From assembly GCA_902475375.1 (NCBI GenBank), contig CABRZC010000031.1, positions 1-20,083 of the forward strand: DNA of 20,083 nt, in the 5' to 3' direction. A model generated the notes under the pieces. The model was not told the DNA's origin and ran no database searches. It was given only the letters and a program-made list of their open reading frames with translations. Positions 6,330 to 14,361 of the stretch are shown one piece after another (within the stretch, counting starts at the first letter, position 1; the number at the start of each line of letters is the position of its first letter). This stretch comes from an uncultured Collinsella sp. GTDB taxonomy: Bacteria; Actinomycetota; Coriobacteriia; Coriobacteriales; Coriobacteriaceae. The translations under genes and the position numbers were made by a program.

Positions 6330-7247
6330 TTAATTGAACTCGCCCACCAGGGCGCGGCAGAAATCTTTGGCGTTAAACTCCTGCAGGTCATCGACCTGCT
6401 CGCCCACGCCGATGCGCAGGATCGGGAGCTTGAGCTTCTCGGCCACGGCCATGGCGATACCGCCCTTAGCCGTGCCGTCGAGCTTAGTCATGATAATACC
6501 GTCCAGGCCCAGCGCCTCGTTAAACTCGAGCGCCTGGTTCAGACCGTTCTGACCAGTGGCGGCATCGATCACAAGCACGACCGAAACCGGCATGGGGCCG
6601 GCGGCCATATTGGCGGCGCGCTTACGCGTCACGTTGACCACCTTGGCGAGCTCGCGCATGAGCTCGGGGCTCGTATGCAGACGACCGGCGGTGTCGATAA
6701 GCACCAGGTCGCTGCCGCGCCTGTCGGCCTCGTCGAGCACGTCGTAACAAACGCTCGCCGGGTCGGAGCCGCGGTCGCGCTTGATGACGGGAACACCGGC
6801 GCGCTGACCCCACACATCGAGCTGCTCGATGGCGGCGGCGCGGAAGGTATCGGCCGAACCGATTACGACATTCTTGCCGCGGGAAGCCATGGCGCTCGCA
6901 ATCTTGCCGACCGTCGTGGTCTTGCCGGCACCGTTGATGCCCACAAACAGCACGCAGCTCGGCGTATCGGAGAACGGATCGCGCTCGATGGGCACAAAGT
7001 GCTGCTCAAGCTGCTCGGCCAGGGCGCGACGGAGCTGCGGAGCGGTCTTGAGGTTTTTCTTGGCGGCCGTCTCGCGCAGGTCATCGGAGACCTGAATAGC
7101 GACCTCGGCACCCATGTCACCCATAACGAGGGTGTCCTCAAGGTCCTCCCAAAAGTCCTCGTCGACCTCGCCGCCAAAGTAGAAGACCTCGTTGAGGGCC
7201 TCGCGGCTGCGCTCAAGTCCGCGCGAGAGAGCGTCAAAGAATCCCAT
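6330..7247 (-). CDS. ftsY: SRP receptor GTPase FtsY
   Basis: Membrane-associated receptor for the SRP; its NG domain forms a GTP-dependent complex with Ffh and releases the ribosome to the translocon. 305 aa, so it lacks the long acidic A domain of E. coli FtsY and is close to a bare NG core with an amphipathic N-terminus (MGFFDALSRGLERSREAL). Motifs: P-loop GINGAGKT (103-110), DTFRAAAIEQL (133-143), DTAGRLH (185-191), TKLDGTAKGG (254-263), GVGEQVDDLQ (280-289). The start ATG at 7247 overlaps the smc stop (TAATG), so translation is probably coupled to smc. Confidence 0.97.
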   Translation of the reverse strand: MGFFDALSRGLERSREALNEVFYFGGEVDEDFWEDLEDTLVMGDMGAEVAIQVSDDLRETAAKKNLKTAPQLRRALAEQLEQHFVPIERDPFSDTPSCVLFVGINGAGKTTTVGKIASAMASRGKNVVIGSADTFRAAAIEQLDVWGQRAGVPVIKRDRGSDPASVCYDVLDEADRRGSDLVLIDTAGRLHTSPELMRELAKVVNVTRKRAANMAAGPMPVSVVLVIDAATGQNGLNQALEFNEALGLDGIIMTKLDGTAKGGIAMAVAEKLKLPILRIGVGEQVDDLQEFNAKDFCRALVGEFN

Positions 7248-10200
7248 TATGCATTCACGACCTTTCCGGTTTCGCGATCGAGTTTTTGCGAGACGACGCG
7301 GCTGACGCCGTCGGCTTGCATCGAGACGCCATAGAGAACGTCAGCGTCCTCCATAGTACGGCGCTGATGCGAAATGACCAAGAGCTGTGTATCGGAACGC
7401 AGCACATCGAGGGCTCCGATGAGCTTGGACAGGTTGGCGTCATCAAGCGCCGCCTCGACCTCGTCAAGCACATAGAACGGCACCGTGCGCGTGCGGTACA
7501 CGGCAAAGAGCAGGGCGAGCGCCGTCAGACTCTTCTCGCCACCCGACATGAGCATCATCTTAGTAATGCGCTTGCCGCGCGGCTGCGCCACAACCTCAAT
7601 GCCCGTCTCGGCAGGATGCTCGGGATCGGTCATCTCAAGATGAGCCTGGCCACCCGGGAACAGCATGGCGAAGATCTCGCGGAAGTTCGCGTCGACCTTC
7701 TCAAACGTCACCAGAAACGCCTTGCGCATCTTGCGATCAATGGCCACGGTGATCTTGGTGAGCGCCTTGCGCGCGCTCTCCAGATCGGCCAGCTGGTCCT
7801 CGATGTAGTCGGCGCGGCGCTTGAGCTGCTCGTACTCCTCCATGGCAACCTGGTTCACGGGGCCCAGATTGTTGATATGACGCACGAGCTGGTTGAGCTC
7901 CCGCTCGGCGGCGTCGCGGTCGGTGGGAGCAGGAAGCATGAGCGCTTCCTCGAGCACCGTGGTGCCATCGGCGGTAATGGCCTTAATGGCGGCCTCTACC
8001 TGCACCTCAAGCTTGCCGCGTGCGACCTTGAACTCGTTTTGCGTGGCAGTGGCGGTATCGACCCGCTCCTTAGCGCGGGCAACCTCGGCCTTGGCATCCT
8101 CGATGGTCTTCTTGAGCGAAGCGGAGTCCGCCTCTTCCAGAGAGGCCTGGTCACGCAGGCGCGCTGCCCAATCCGATGCGCGTTCCAACAGGGCAGAATA
8201 GCGTTCGTGCATGGGGTCGACGCGCAGGCGCAGCAGCTCGAGCGAGCGCGAAGCCTGGCGTGTTCCGCGGATACGACGGTCGATGCCCTCAAGACGATGC
8301 TCAAGGTCGGGCACGCGGCCCTTCAGCGAACGCAGGCGCTCGCTCGTCTGGGCCAGGCGCACCTTGGCATCGGCGAGCTTACCGGCGGCCTCGGAATCGT
8401 CACGGCGAACGCGATCGAGCTCATCGTTGGCCTCGGCAATCTGGAGACCAAGGTCGCTTGCCTGTGCACGCGCCTCGTCACGCGAACGGGTGAGTTCGTC
8501 AACGCGCGGGCGCGCAGCGCGAACGGCCTCGGCGGCCTGCTCGCGGCGCTTGGAGATGCGCACGTGCTCGACCTCGGCGTTGTTGGCGCTTTGCTCCAGG
8601 CGGCCAATCTCGGAGAGCAGCGAGCGGCGCTCGCCCTCAAGACGGGCGATCTCGCCGGCGGCATCGCCCTCGGCGGCACGCGCCTCCTCAACGGCCGCAT
8701 TGGCCTCGACGAACTGATCCGACACATGCTCAAACACAGCAGCCAGATCGGGTTCCAGGCCCTCGAGCTCACGGATGCGGCGCTTGCGCTCCAAAGCACC
8801 CGAAGCCTCGCCGGCGTCGAGCCCCACACGCACCAGGCCGCCGCAGGCGACGCGGGCGCCATCGGGGGTCACGTAAGTCACGCCGTCAACGACAGGCGCG
8901 GCCAGCGCAGCCGCCAAGTCGTCGACAACGTAATAGCCGCCGAGCAGCGCCTCGACAACCGGGCCATAGCCGGCGCGTACGGACAGGCGATCGACCAGAC
9001 GCGTACCGGCAGCGCCATTGGCAGCAGCACCACCGCTCACGCCGCGCGCCACCAACAGCGCCTCGCCCGAAGCCTTCTTTTGGTCCAAAGCCGCACGACC
9101 GGCGCGCTCAAGCGTAGCGGCATCATCAAACAAAAGAGCATCGATATCGCCGGCAAGTAGTTGCTCAACCAGGCCCTCAAGCTCACGAGGGGCGTCGAGC
9201 ACGTCGCCCAAACGGCCTGAGACATCATCGCCCAGTGCGCCCATCAGACGGCTCACCAGCGGCGAGCTGTCTGCCATGCGGGCATCAAGCTTCTTTTGGC
9301 TGGCAAGCTCCGAGCGCACCTCGGACAGCTTGTTGCGCGCCTCACTCTCACGATTACGCAAGTCCTTCAGGGCTGCACGGGCGACCTCGGTGGCCTCACG
9401 CGCATCGGCCTGGGCCTGGCGCGCTTCCTCAAGAGCACCCTCAAGCTCCTCGGCGCGGTCGCGACGGCTCTCGAGCGAGGCCGTGACTTCCTCGAGCTGA
9501 TCATCGATCTGCTCCAGGCGCGAGGCGTACATGTTGTCCTCGACCTCAGCGTTGCTCAGCGAGTCCTTCACCTTGGCGAGTTCGAGCGCCGCGTTATCGG
9601 CCGCACGCTGCACATCGCGTTGCTCACGCGTAAGCTGCGAAATCTGACTGTCGAGCGCCACGCGCCGCTCGTGGAGCTGAGCGGCGGCAGGACCAGCGGC
9701 GTCAACGTCCTCCTGGGCCTGCATGTGCGCGCCGGTCACTTCCTCAAGCTGCGCACGCGCGTCCTCGAGCTCCTCTACCACTCGACGACGCTGATGCTCG
9801 GAGCTCGAGATCTGGCCGCGCATGTCGGACAGGCGCGACACCATGTTGTGGCCCTTTTCCTCGAGCAGGCGCATATCGGAGTTAATGCGGCCGACCACGT
9901 CTTGCATATGGCGGCGCTGCTCGCCCAGATCGCCCACAAACAGGCCCTTTTCCTCGAGCATGACCTGGAGCTTCTCGAGCTCGCGTTCCTTTTCGCCCAA
10001 GCGGTACTGCGCAAGCTCCAGCTCGGCGGCACCTTCCTTGGAGCGGCTCTCCAAGTCGTTCCACTGCGACTGCAGCGAACGCAGCTCGTCGACGGCTAGC
10101 ATCTGCGTAAGCTCGTTCGCGCGCGAGGACAGCTCTTTGTACTTGCGCGCACGATCGACCTGACGCTCCAGCGGTCGCAGCTGACGGGCGATTTCCTTAT

Positions 10201-10783
10201 TGATGTCGCGGGCACGCGTCAGGTGCTCGTCCATCGACTTAATCTTTTTGAGCGCACGCTCCTTGCGGCGCTTGTGCTTGGAGATGCCGGCGGCCTCCTC
10301 GATGAGGGCACGGCGCTCCTCGGGGCGGCTCTGCAAAATGGCGTCGAGCTTGCCCTGGCTGATGATGGAATGCGTATCCTTGCCCAAGCCCGAATCGTGC
10401 AGGATGTCCTGAATGTCCATCAGGCGGCACGGACTCGAGTTGATGAGGTACTCGCTTTCGCCCGAGCGATACATACGACGGGTGATGGCGACCTCGTCAA
10501 AGTCGACGGGCAGCATATGGTCCGAGTTATCGAGCACCAGCGTGACCTCGGCGACACCCACCGGCTTGCGCGCTGACGAGCCCGAGAAGATGACATCCTC
10601 CATGGCCTGGCCGCGCAGCTGCTTGGCGCTCTGCTCGCCCAGGACCCACAGAATCGAGTCAGAGATGTTCGATTTTCCCGAGCCGTTGGGACCGACGATG
10701 ACGGTCAGGCCCGGCTCAAACGTCATATGGGCACGGTCGGCAAACGACTTGAACCCTTTGAGCGTGAGGGACTTGAGATACAC
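7247..10783 (-). CDS. smc: Chromosome segregation ATPase SMC
   Basis: Core of the SMC-ScpAB condensin that organises and resolves replicated chromosomes. 1178 aa, the usual length. Head: FKSFADRA, Walker A GPNGSGKS (31-38), and ISQGKLDAILQSRPEERRAL. Long heptad-rich coiled coils follow on either side of a hinge at roughly 505-665. The C-terminal head carries signature LMSGGEKSLTAL (about 1078-1089), Walker B with DE at 1107-1108 (VLDEVEAALDD), and the ISHQRRTMEDAD segment. GTG start at 10783, with GAGGAA close upstream, 10 nt after the rnc stop. Partners scpA and scpB are not in this window. The rnc-smc-ftsY-ffh order is widely conserved in Gram-positive bacteria; the mutM gene often found beside smc in actinobacteria is missing here. 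Confidence 0.97.
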   Translation of the reverse strand: MYLKSLTLKGFKSFADRAHMTFEPGLTVIVGPNGSGKSNISDSILWVLGEQSAKQLRGQAMEDVIFSGSSARKPVGVAEVTLVLDNSDHMLPVDFDEVAITRRMYRSGESEYLINSSPCRLMDIQDILHDSGLGKDTHSIISQGKLDAILQSRPEERRALIEEAAGISKHKRRKERALKKIKSMDEHLTRARDINKEIARQLRPLERQVDRARKYKELSSRANELTQMLAVDELRSLQSQWNDLESRSKEGAAELELAQYRLGEKERELEKLQVMLEEKGLFVGDLGEQRRHMQDVVGRINSDMRLLEEKGHNMVSRLSDMRGQISSSEHQRRRVVEELEDARAQLEEVTGAHMQAQEDVDAAGPAAAQLHERRVALDSQISQLTREQRDVQRAADNAALELAKVKDSLSNAEVEDNMYASRLEQIDDQLEEVTASLESRRDRAEELEGALEEARQAQADAREATEVARAALKDLRNRESEARNKLSEVRSELASQKKLDARMADSSPLVSRLMGALGDDVSGRLGDVLDAPRELEGLVEQLLAGDIDALLFDDAATLERAGRAALDQKKASGEALLVARGVSGGAAANGAAGTRLVDRLSVRAGYGPVVEALLGGYYVVDDLAAALAAPVVDGVTYVTPDGARVACGGLVRVGLDAGEASGALERKRRIRELEGLEPDLAAVFEHVSDQFVEANAAVEEARAAEGDAAGEIARLEGERRSLLSEIGRLEQSANNAEVEHVRISKRREQAAEAVRAARPRVDELTRSRDEARAQASDLGLQIAEANDELDRVRRDDSEAAGKLADAKVRLAQTSERLRSLKGRVPDLEHRLEGIDRRIRGTRQASRSLELLRLRVDPMHERYSALLERASDWAARLRDQASLEEADSASLKKTIEDAKAEVARAKERVDTATATQNEFKVARGKLEVQVEAAIKAITADGTTVLEEALMLPAPTDRDAAERELNQLVRHINNLGPVNQVAMEEYEQLKRRADYIEDQLADLESARKALTKITVAIDRKMRKAFLVTFEKVDANFREIFAMLFPGGQAHLEMTDPEHPAETGIEVVAQPRGKRITKMMLMSGGEKSLTALALLFAVYRTRTVPFYVLDEVEAALDDANLSKLIGALDVLRSDTQLLVISHQRRTMEDADVLYGVSMQADGVSRVVSQKLDRETGKVVNA

Positions 10784-10793
10784 GGTTCCTCGC

Positions 10794-11519
10794 TTAAACA
10801 GGCTTCTTGTTGAGAATCACGCCGTTGGTGGTGTAGCCCATGCGGTCAAGTGCCTCAAGTGCAGCGGCTCCCTCGGCTTCCTTCTTTGAGGAGCCGGAGC
10901 CGCGACCCTGGCGAATACCATCGATCAACACCACGGCGGTAAAGGTGGGCGCATGCGCCGGGCCCTCGGAGCCAACGAGCTTATACGCCGGGGGTTCGTG
11001 ACCGTCGGCTTGCACGCACTCCTGCAAGAACGATTTGGGGTTCGCGGGGTGCTCGGCACGCTCGGAGGCCAGGTGCGGTTTGAGCGTACGATGGATAAAG
11101 TCCGCCGCAACATCCCAGCCGGCATCCAGGTACAGCGCACCCACGAGCGACTCGTAGACGTTCTCGAGCGCCGAGTGCAGGCCGCGCGCGCCGGTACCGG
11201 TCTCGGAGGCACCAAAGATGATGATGTCGTCGATGCCCAGCTCATGCGACACCTCGGATAGCGTAGCGCCCGAGACAAGCGACACCTTCAGGCGCGTGAG
11301 CTTGCCCTCGTCAAACTCGGGATAGGACTCAAAGAGCGAACGGGCGACGACGGCGCCCAAAATGGAATCGCCCAAGAACTCAAGGCGCTCATAGCTGGCA
11401 GAAACCGGCTGGCCCTCGACTGCCGAGGGATGCGTAAGCGCCGCGCGCAGAAGCACCTTATTATTGAACTCGTGGCCCAGAATTTCCTGGGCACGCGTAA
11501 GTCGTTCAGACAAAGCCAA
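10794..11519 (-). CDS. rnc: Ribonuclease III, with Asn at a usual active-site Asp
   Basis: Double-strand-specific endonuclease that cuts rRNA precursors and structured mRNAs. 241 aa: RNase III domain about 1-150 and double-stranded RNA-binding domain about 165-235 (PKSFLQECVQADG, then GRGSGSSKKEAEGAAALEAL). Signature ERLEFLGDS at 44-52. Mapped on E. coli RNase III, E44, E47, D51, E71 and E123 match E38, E41, D45, E65 and E117. The position of E. coli D114 is Asn120 (ALENVYESLVGA instead of ILADxxEALIGA). The two residues most needed for catalysis are kept, so an active enzyme is still likely. Start is TTG 11519 with GGGAGG 8 nt upstream, immediately after acpP; no better start exists. Confidence 0.95.
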   Translation of the reverse strand: MALSERLTRAQEILGHEFNNKVLLRAALTHPSAVEGQPVSASYERLEFLGDSILGAVVARSLFESYPEFDEGKLTRLKVSLVSGATLSEVSHELGIDDIIIFGASETGTGARGLHSALENVYESLVGALYLDAGWDVAADFIHRTLKPHLASERAEHPANPKSFLQECVQADGHEPPAYKLVGSEGPAHAPTFTAVVLIDGIRQGRGSGSSKKEAEGAAALEALDRMGYTTNGVILNKKPV

Positions 11520-11522
11520 GAC

Positions 11523-11765
11523 CTAGGCCTCCCTGGCGTTTTCGATCGCGTCGACGGCGTCGGCGACAGAGTTGAGCGAGAGCAAAGTCTCGTCATCGAT
11601 CTCGAGGTTGAACTCGTCCTCGATAGCCGTAACCAGCTGCAGGCGCTCGAGCGAGTTGGCATCGAGATCGTCAAAGGTGGTCTCATCGCTAATTTCGGCA
11701 ACATCGACGCCCAGAACGTCAGCAGCGACCTCGGCGATCTTGTCGAAGATTTCGGAGCGGTCCAT
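11523..11765 (-). CDS. acpP: Acyl carrier protein
   Basis: Carries growing acyl chains on 4'-phosphopantetheine during fatty-acid synthesis and gives acyl groups to PlsX. 80 aa, acidic, of typical length. The modified serine is Ser38 in DLDANSLERLQLV. The residue before it is Asn where most ACPs have Asp (DSL), a position that helps recognition by partner enzymes. The open frame runs upstream to 12002, but ATG 11765 has AGAGGAAG at good spacing and the product starts MDRSEIFDKIAEV, as ACPs do. It lies between plsX and rnc, the classical place. A 22-bp palindrome is found in its leader. Confidence 0.95.
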   Translation of the reverse strand: MDRSEIFDKIAEVAADVLGVDVAEISDETTFDDLDANSLERLQLVTAIEDEFNLEIDDETLLSLNSVADAVDAIENAREA

Positions 11766-11801
11766 AGCGCTTCCTCTCATAGTGCATGAATACCAAAAGA
11801 A

Positions 11802-11823
11802 TGGTACCGCCCGGGCGGTACCA
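11802..11823 (-). promoter_or_regulatory. Perfect 22-bp palindrome before acpP (hairpin with U-tract, or operator)
   Basis: TGGTACCGCCC and its exact complement form an uninterrupted 22-bp palindrome between plsX and acpP. Read on the minus strand it can fold into a 9-bp stem with a CCGG loop followed by ATTCTTTTGG, which looks like an intrinsic terminator or attenuator. It ends only 36 nt before the acpP start. A -10-like TAGAAT at 11837-11842 (minus strand) would place the palindrome just after a start site, so an operator is also possible; no good -35 accompanies it. Confidence 0.55.
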
Positions 11824-11889
11824 AGACACGGTTCTGATTCTACCCCACGAAGCAGGCCGCGAGGCACATAACAGCGCTCTAACTCGCTC

Positions 11890-12909
11890 TTACAAAACGA
11901 TGCCGTCCATGGAGTTGGCGACATTCTCGACCAGCCCGGCGCGCACGGCTTCTGCCGCCGCAAGCGTACCGTTTTTAACAGCTTCGACCGAGGTGGCGCC
12001 ATGGCCGATCAGAACCACGCCGCGCAGGCCCAAAAGAATCGCGCCGCCCTTGGCGTCGCCAGAGAGCTTGGCCTTTATCTCACGCATCTGCTTTTTAATG
12101 AGCAGCGCGGCTATCTTGGTGCCAAGCGAAGACATAAAGACGCCCTTGAGCTCCTGCAACAAAAACTTGGCAGCGCCCTCGGTGGCCTTGAGCGCAATGT
12201 TGCCCGACATGCCGTCGGCCACGACGACATCGAAGTGGCCCGAGGTAAGGTCGGTACCCTCGCAGTTGCCCACAAAGCCGGGAACGGCAGCCTTCATGGC
12301 CGGGAAGCAGGACTTGGTAAAGTTGGAGCCCTTCTCGTCCTCGGTGCCGTTAGCAAGCAGGCCCACGCGGGGATGCTCGATACCCAAAACGACGCGGGCA
12401 TAGGCGGCGCCCATCTGGGCAAAGCGCACCATATCGTCCACCTCGACATCGGGGTTGGCGCCCATATCGCACAGCACCGTCAGGCCGCCGGCGCGATTGG
12501 GCAGTGCATTGGTCAGACAGGGGCGCACCGGCTGCTTCTTGCCTTCGGCCTGATACCTAAACGGCGTCACATAGGCGGTAGCGGCAGCGGTCATGGCACC
12601 GGTCGAACCGGCAGAGAAGAACGCGTCAGCATTGCCCTTCTTGATAGCGCGGCACGACAGCACGATCGAAGACTTGCGTTTGGTCATCACGGCGCGAATG
12701 GGATCGTCATCCATGGCGATAACGTCGGGTGCCTCAAGGGCCTCAACACGTGCGTGGGAAGCAGCAAAGGGATTGACGATTTCGGCGGGGCCAGCTGCCA
12801 AGACCTCGATCTCGGGATCTGCCGCAAGCGCAGCCTCGATACCGTCGAGAACAACCTGGGGCTTCTCATCTCCGCCCACAACGTCTACACAAACGCGAAC
12901 GTTACTCAT
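11890..12909 (-). CDS. plsX: Phosphate acyltransferase PlsX
   Basis: Converts acyl-ACP and phosphate to acyl-phosphate, the donor for PlsY in phospholipid synthesis. 339 aa, normal length. Seen: DVVGGDEKP at 9-17 (family form DxMGGDxxP), a central AFFSAGSTGAMTAAAT (family SAGNTGA), LTVLCDMGANPD, and GMSGNIALKATEGAAKF toward the C-terminus (family GFxGNxxLKxxEG). ATG 12909 has AAGGAG 8 nt upstream. It lies in the order rpmF-plsX-acpP, with a terminator-like hairpin directly before it. The same operon encodes a FakA-type fatty-acid kinase, which also yields acyl-phosphate, so both routes to the PlsY substrate meet here. Confidence 0.95.
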   Translation of the reverse strand: MSNVRVCVDVVGGDEKPQVVLDGIEAALAADPEIEVLAAGPAEIVNPFAASHARVEALEAPDVIAMDDDPIRAVMTKRKSSIVLSCRAIKKGNADAFFSAGSTGAMTAAATAYVTPFRYQAEGKKQPVRPCLTNALPNRAGGLTVLCDMGANPDVEVDDMVRFAQMGAAYARVVLGIEHPRVGLLANGTEDEKGSNFTKSCFPAMKAAVPGFVGNCEGTDLTSGHFDVVVADGMSGNIALKATEGAAKFLLQELKGVFMSSLGTKIAALLIKKQMREIKAKLSGDAKGGAILLGLRGVVLIGHGATSVEAVKNGTLAAAEAVRAGLVENVANSMDGIVL

Positions 12910-12927
12910 TTCATATGCTCCTTATAC

Positions 12928-12957
12928 AAAAATGGCCGACTCATTGAGCCGGCCATT
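12928..12957 (-). terminator. Intrinsic-terminator-like hairpin between rpmF and plsX
   Basis: Minus-strand AATGGCCGGCTC and GAGTCGGCCATT form a 12-bp stem with one G-U pair around loop AAT, followed directly by TTTTT (12928-12932). This is a strong intrinsic terminator shape. Its U-tract ends 5 nt before the plsX ribosome binding site, so no promoter fits between them and plsX transcripts must read through or start upstream. Partial termination or attenuation is likely. Confidence 0.75.
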
Positions 12958-12997
12958 GTGGTTCCAGTTGGAACGGCATCGCATCCAGAGTATACAG

Positions 12998-13177
12998 TTA
13001 CTCGGTAACGATAACCTCGCGGTCCTTGTAGAAACCGCAGCTGGGGCACACGTGGTGCGGAAGCTTAACAGCGCCGCAACGGGGGCACGTGGACTGAGCC
13101 GCAGCCGAGATCTTCATGTTGGCGGAACGACGGGTATGGGTGCGGATACGACCCTGCTTTTGTTTAGGTACGGGCAT
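12998..13177 (-). CDS. rpmF: 50S ribosomal protein L32
   Basis: Small zinc-ribbon protein of the large ribosomal subunit. 59 aa, starting MPVPKQKQGRIRTHTRRS, the L32 signature, with a four-cysteine metal site: CPRC at 31-34 and CPSC at 44-47. ATG 13177 follows GGAAGG five nt upstream. It was found by reading the gap between DUF177 and plsX. The DUF177-rpmF-plsX order is conserved in many bacteria and ties ribosome production to lipid synthesis. All four cysteines are kept, so this is the zinc-binding form. Confidence 0.97.
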   Translation of the reverse strand: MPVPKQKQGRIRTHTRRSANMKISAAAQSTCPRCGAVKLPHHVCPSCGFYKDREVIVTE

Positions 13178-13241
13178 AGTGACCTTCCTTATGAACTATC
13201 CAGTGTGGCGATTACGCGCAAGTAGCGATACTACCACAGTT

Positions 13242-13796
13242 TTACTCGTCAAGCTTGAGATTCTTCAATGCTGCAAATGGATTTTCCGTGGCAGCGGCCC
13301 ATTCGGCCTCCGCCTTGGCGGCGCAATCGCATTGTTCGACGTTGAGATTGATGCCGCAGGTGGGGCAAAGGCCGCGGCAATCGGGCTTGCACAGGACAAC
13401 GAACGGCGTGTCCATGACGACCGCGTCGTTGATGGGCTCGCCCAGATCGACAATGCGATCCTCGCCCAGCAACTCATAGCCGTCTTCGTAGGCCTCGGGG
13501 TCCTCGGGCTCGTTAAAGAGGTAGAACTCCTCGATCTCGCCTGCGATATCAAACGATGCGGGCTCCAGGCAGCGATCGCACTCGCCGGTGGCGTGAGCGC
13601 GGACCATGCCCGAAAGCAGAACACCGGTACCGGCGTTGGTAAAGACCACGTCGTAGGAAATGCCGTCCTGCAGCTGGTACTCCTTTTCGCCCACCGTGTA
13701 GGTGGCGACATCGACCTTGCCGGTCAGGGGATATGAGTCTCCAGGAAACTCGAGCTGTTCGGAAAGATCGACGGTAACGCTCGGGAACTCAGCCAT
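13242..13796 (-). CDS. DUF177 (YceD-family) protein
   Basis: Member of the YceD/DUF177 family, which usually precedes rpmF and is linked to 23S rRNA accumulation and ribosome assembly in some organisms; the exact action is unsettled. 184 aa. A first metal-type pair CDRC (73-76) is followed by an acidic stretch (FNEPEDPEAYEDGYELL) and by a second cysteine group CKPDCRGLCPTCG (136-148) plus CDC (156-158), with the usual ending NPFAALKNLK. ATG 13796 overlaps the stop of the upstream gene (TAATG) and lacks a clear ribosome binding site of its own, so translational coupling is likely. A GTG at 13802 would add two residues. Confidence 0.9.
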   Translation of the reverse strand: MAEFPSVTVDLSEQLEFPGDSYPLTGKVDVATYTVGEKEYQLQDGISYDVVFTNAGTGVLLSGMVRAHATGECDRCLEPASFDIAGEIEEFYLFNEPEDPEAYEDGYELLGEDRIVDLGEPINDAVVMDTPFVVLCKPDCRGLCPTCGINLNVEQCDCAAKAEAEWAAATENPFAALKNLKLDE

Positions 13797-14293
13797 TACC
13801 ACTGACCGTTCTGCTGGGCGGCACCCTCATTGAGCTGCTGACGGCAACGGGTGACGGTGCCGGTCAGGCTCTTGAGGTTCTCCTCGAGGTGCGTAAAGAC
13901 CTGTTCGGCGTAATCCTCGGCGGCATAGCGCGTCTCGCGCTCATACTGCTGGGCACGGTCGCGGATGTCGTCGGCCTGCTGCTGGGCTAAGCGGACGATC
14001 TCCTGCTCACCGGCAATGGTGAGCGCCTGCTGCTGAGCATCGGCAATGATGGAATCGGCCTGAGCGGCGGCGGAAGCCATAAGCTCCTCGCGCTCTTTGA
14101 GGATACGGCGGGACTTCTGCCACTCCTCGGGATAGCTCATGCGGATCTCATCGAGGATGTTAAAGAAGACGTCGGCGTCGATAACCTTCATCTGGGCGTT
14201 CTTGCCGAACGGCGTCTTAGCCTCTTCGATGAGCCCCTCGAGCTCGTCGACAAGACTCACGATCCTGTCGCCAGGAAAATTCTCGCCCGGCAT
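13796..14293 (-). CDS. SepIVA-like (DivIVA-family) coiled-coil protein
   Basis: 165 aa, with an N-terminal segment IVSLVDELEGLIEEAKTPFG, a linker MKVIDADVFFNILDEIRMSYPEEW, then a long Ala/Gln/Glu-rich coiled coil (about 61-145: ILKEREELMASAAAQADSII and onwards) and a short tail. The start of the protein resembles mycobacterial Rv2927c/SepIVA, an essential DivIVA-type septation factor, and the gene holds the same place: between coaD and DUF177, upstream of rnc-smc-ftsY. It is shorter than the mycobacterial protein. ATG 14293 has AAAGGAG at good spacing; an upstream in-frame ATG at 14317 lacks it. A role in septum or cell-envelope synthesis is inferred from family and position. It could also be annotated as an ATP synthase subunit B-like coiled coil. 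Confidence 0.75.
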   Translation of the reverse strand: MPGENFPGDRIVSLVDELEGLIEEAKTPFGKNAQMKVIDADVFFNILDEIRMSYPEEWQKSRRILKEREELMASAAAQADSIIADAQQQALTIAGEQEIVRLAQQQADDIRDRAQQYERETRYAAEDYAEQVFTHLEENLKSLTGTVTRCRQQLNEGAAQQNGQW

Positions 14294-14361
14294 CCGGTCT
14301 CCTTTCATAGGTAACATATCATCGTGTTAGTTTACCACATGCCACCAGGCAATAAAAAACG

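Noticed and set aside
4817..7334. Long plus-strand open frames opposite ffh and ftsY
   Set aside because: They are shadows of the two SRP GTPase genes, whose P-loops and G motifs are intact.
7286..9160. Very long plus-strand open frame (624 codons) opposite smc
   Set aside because: It is antisense to the clearly conserved SMC coiled-coil region. Its composition (Leu/Ala/His/Gly/Arg-rich) is what the complement of a high-GC coding sequence gives. No family pattern is visible.
11766..12002. N-terminal extension of ACP by 79 residues
   Set aside because: It would overlap the plsX 3' end and the palindrome; ACPs are about 80 aa and start as at 11765.
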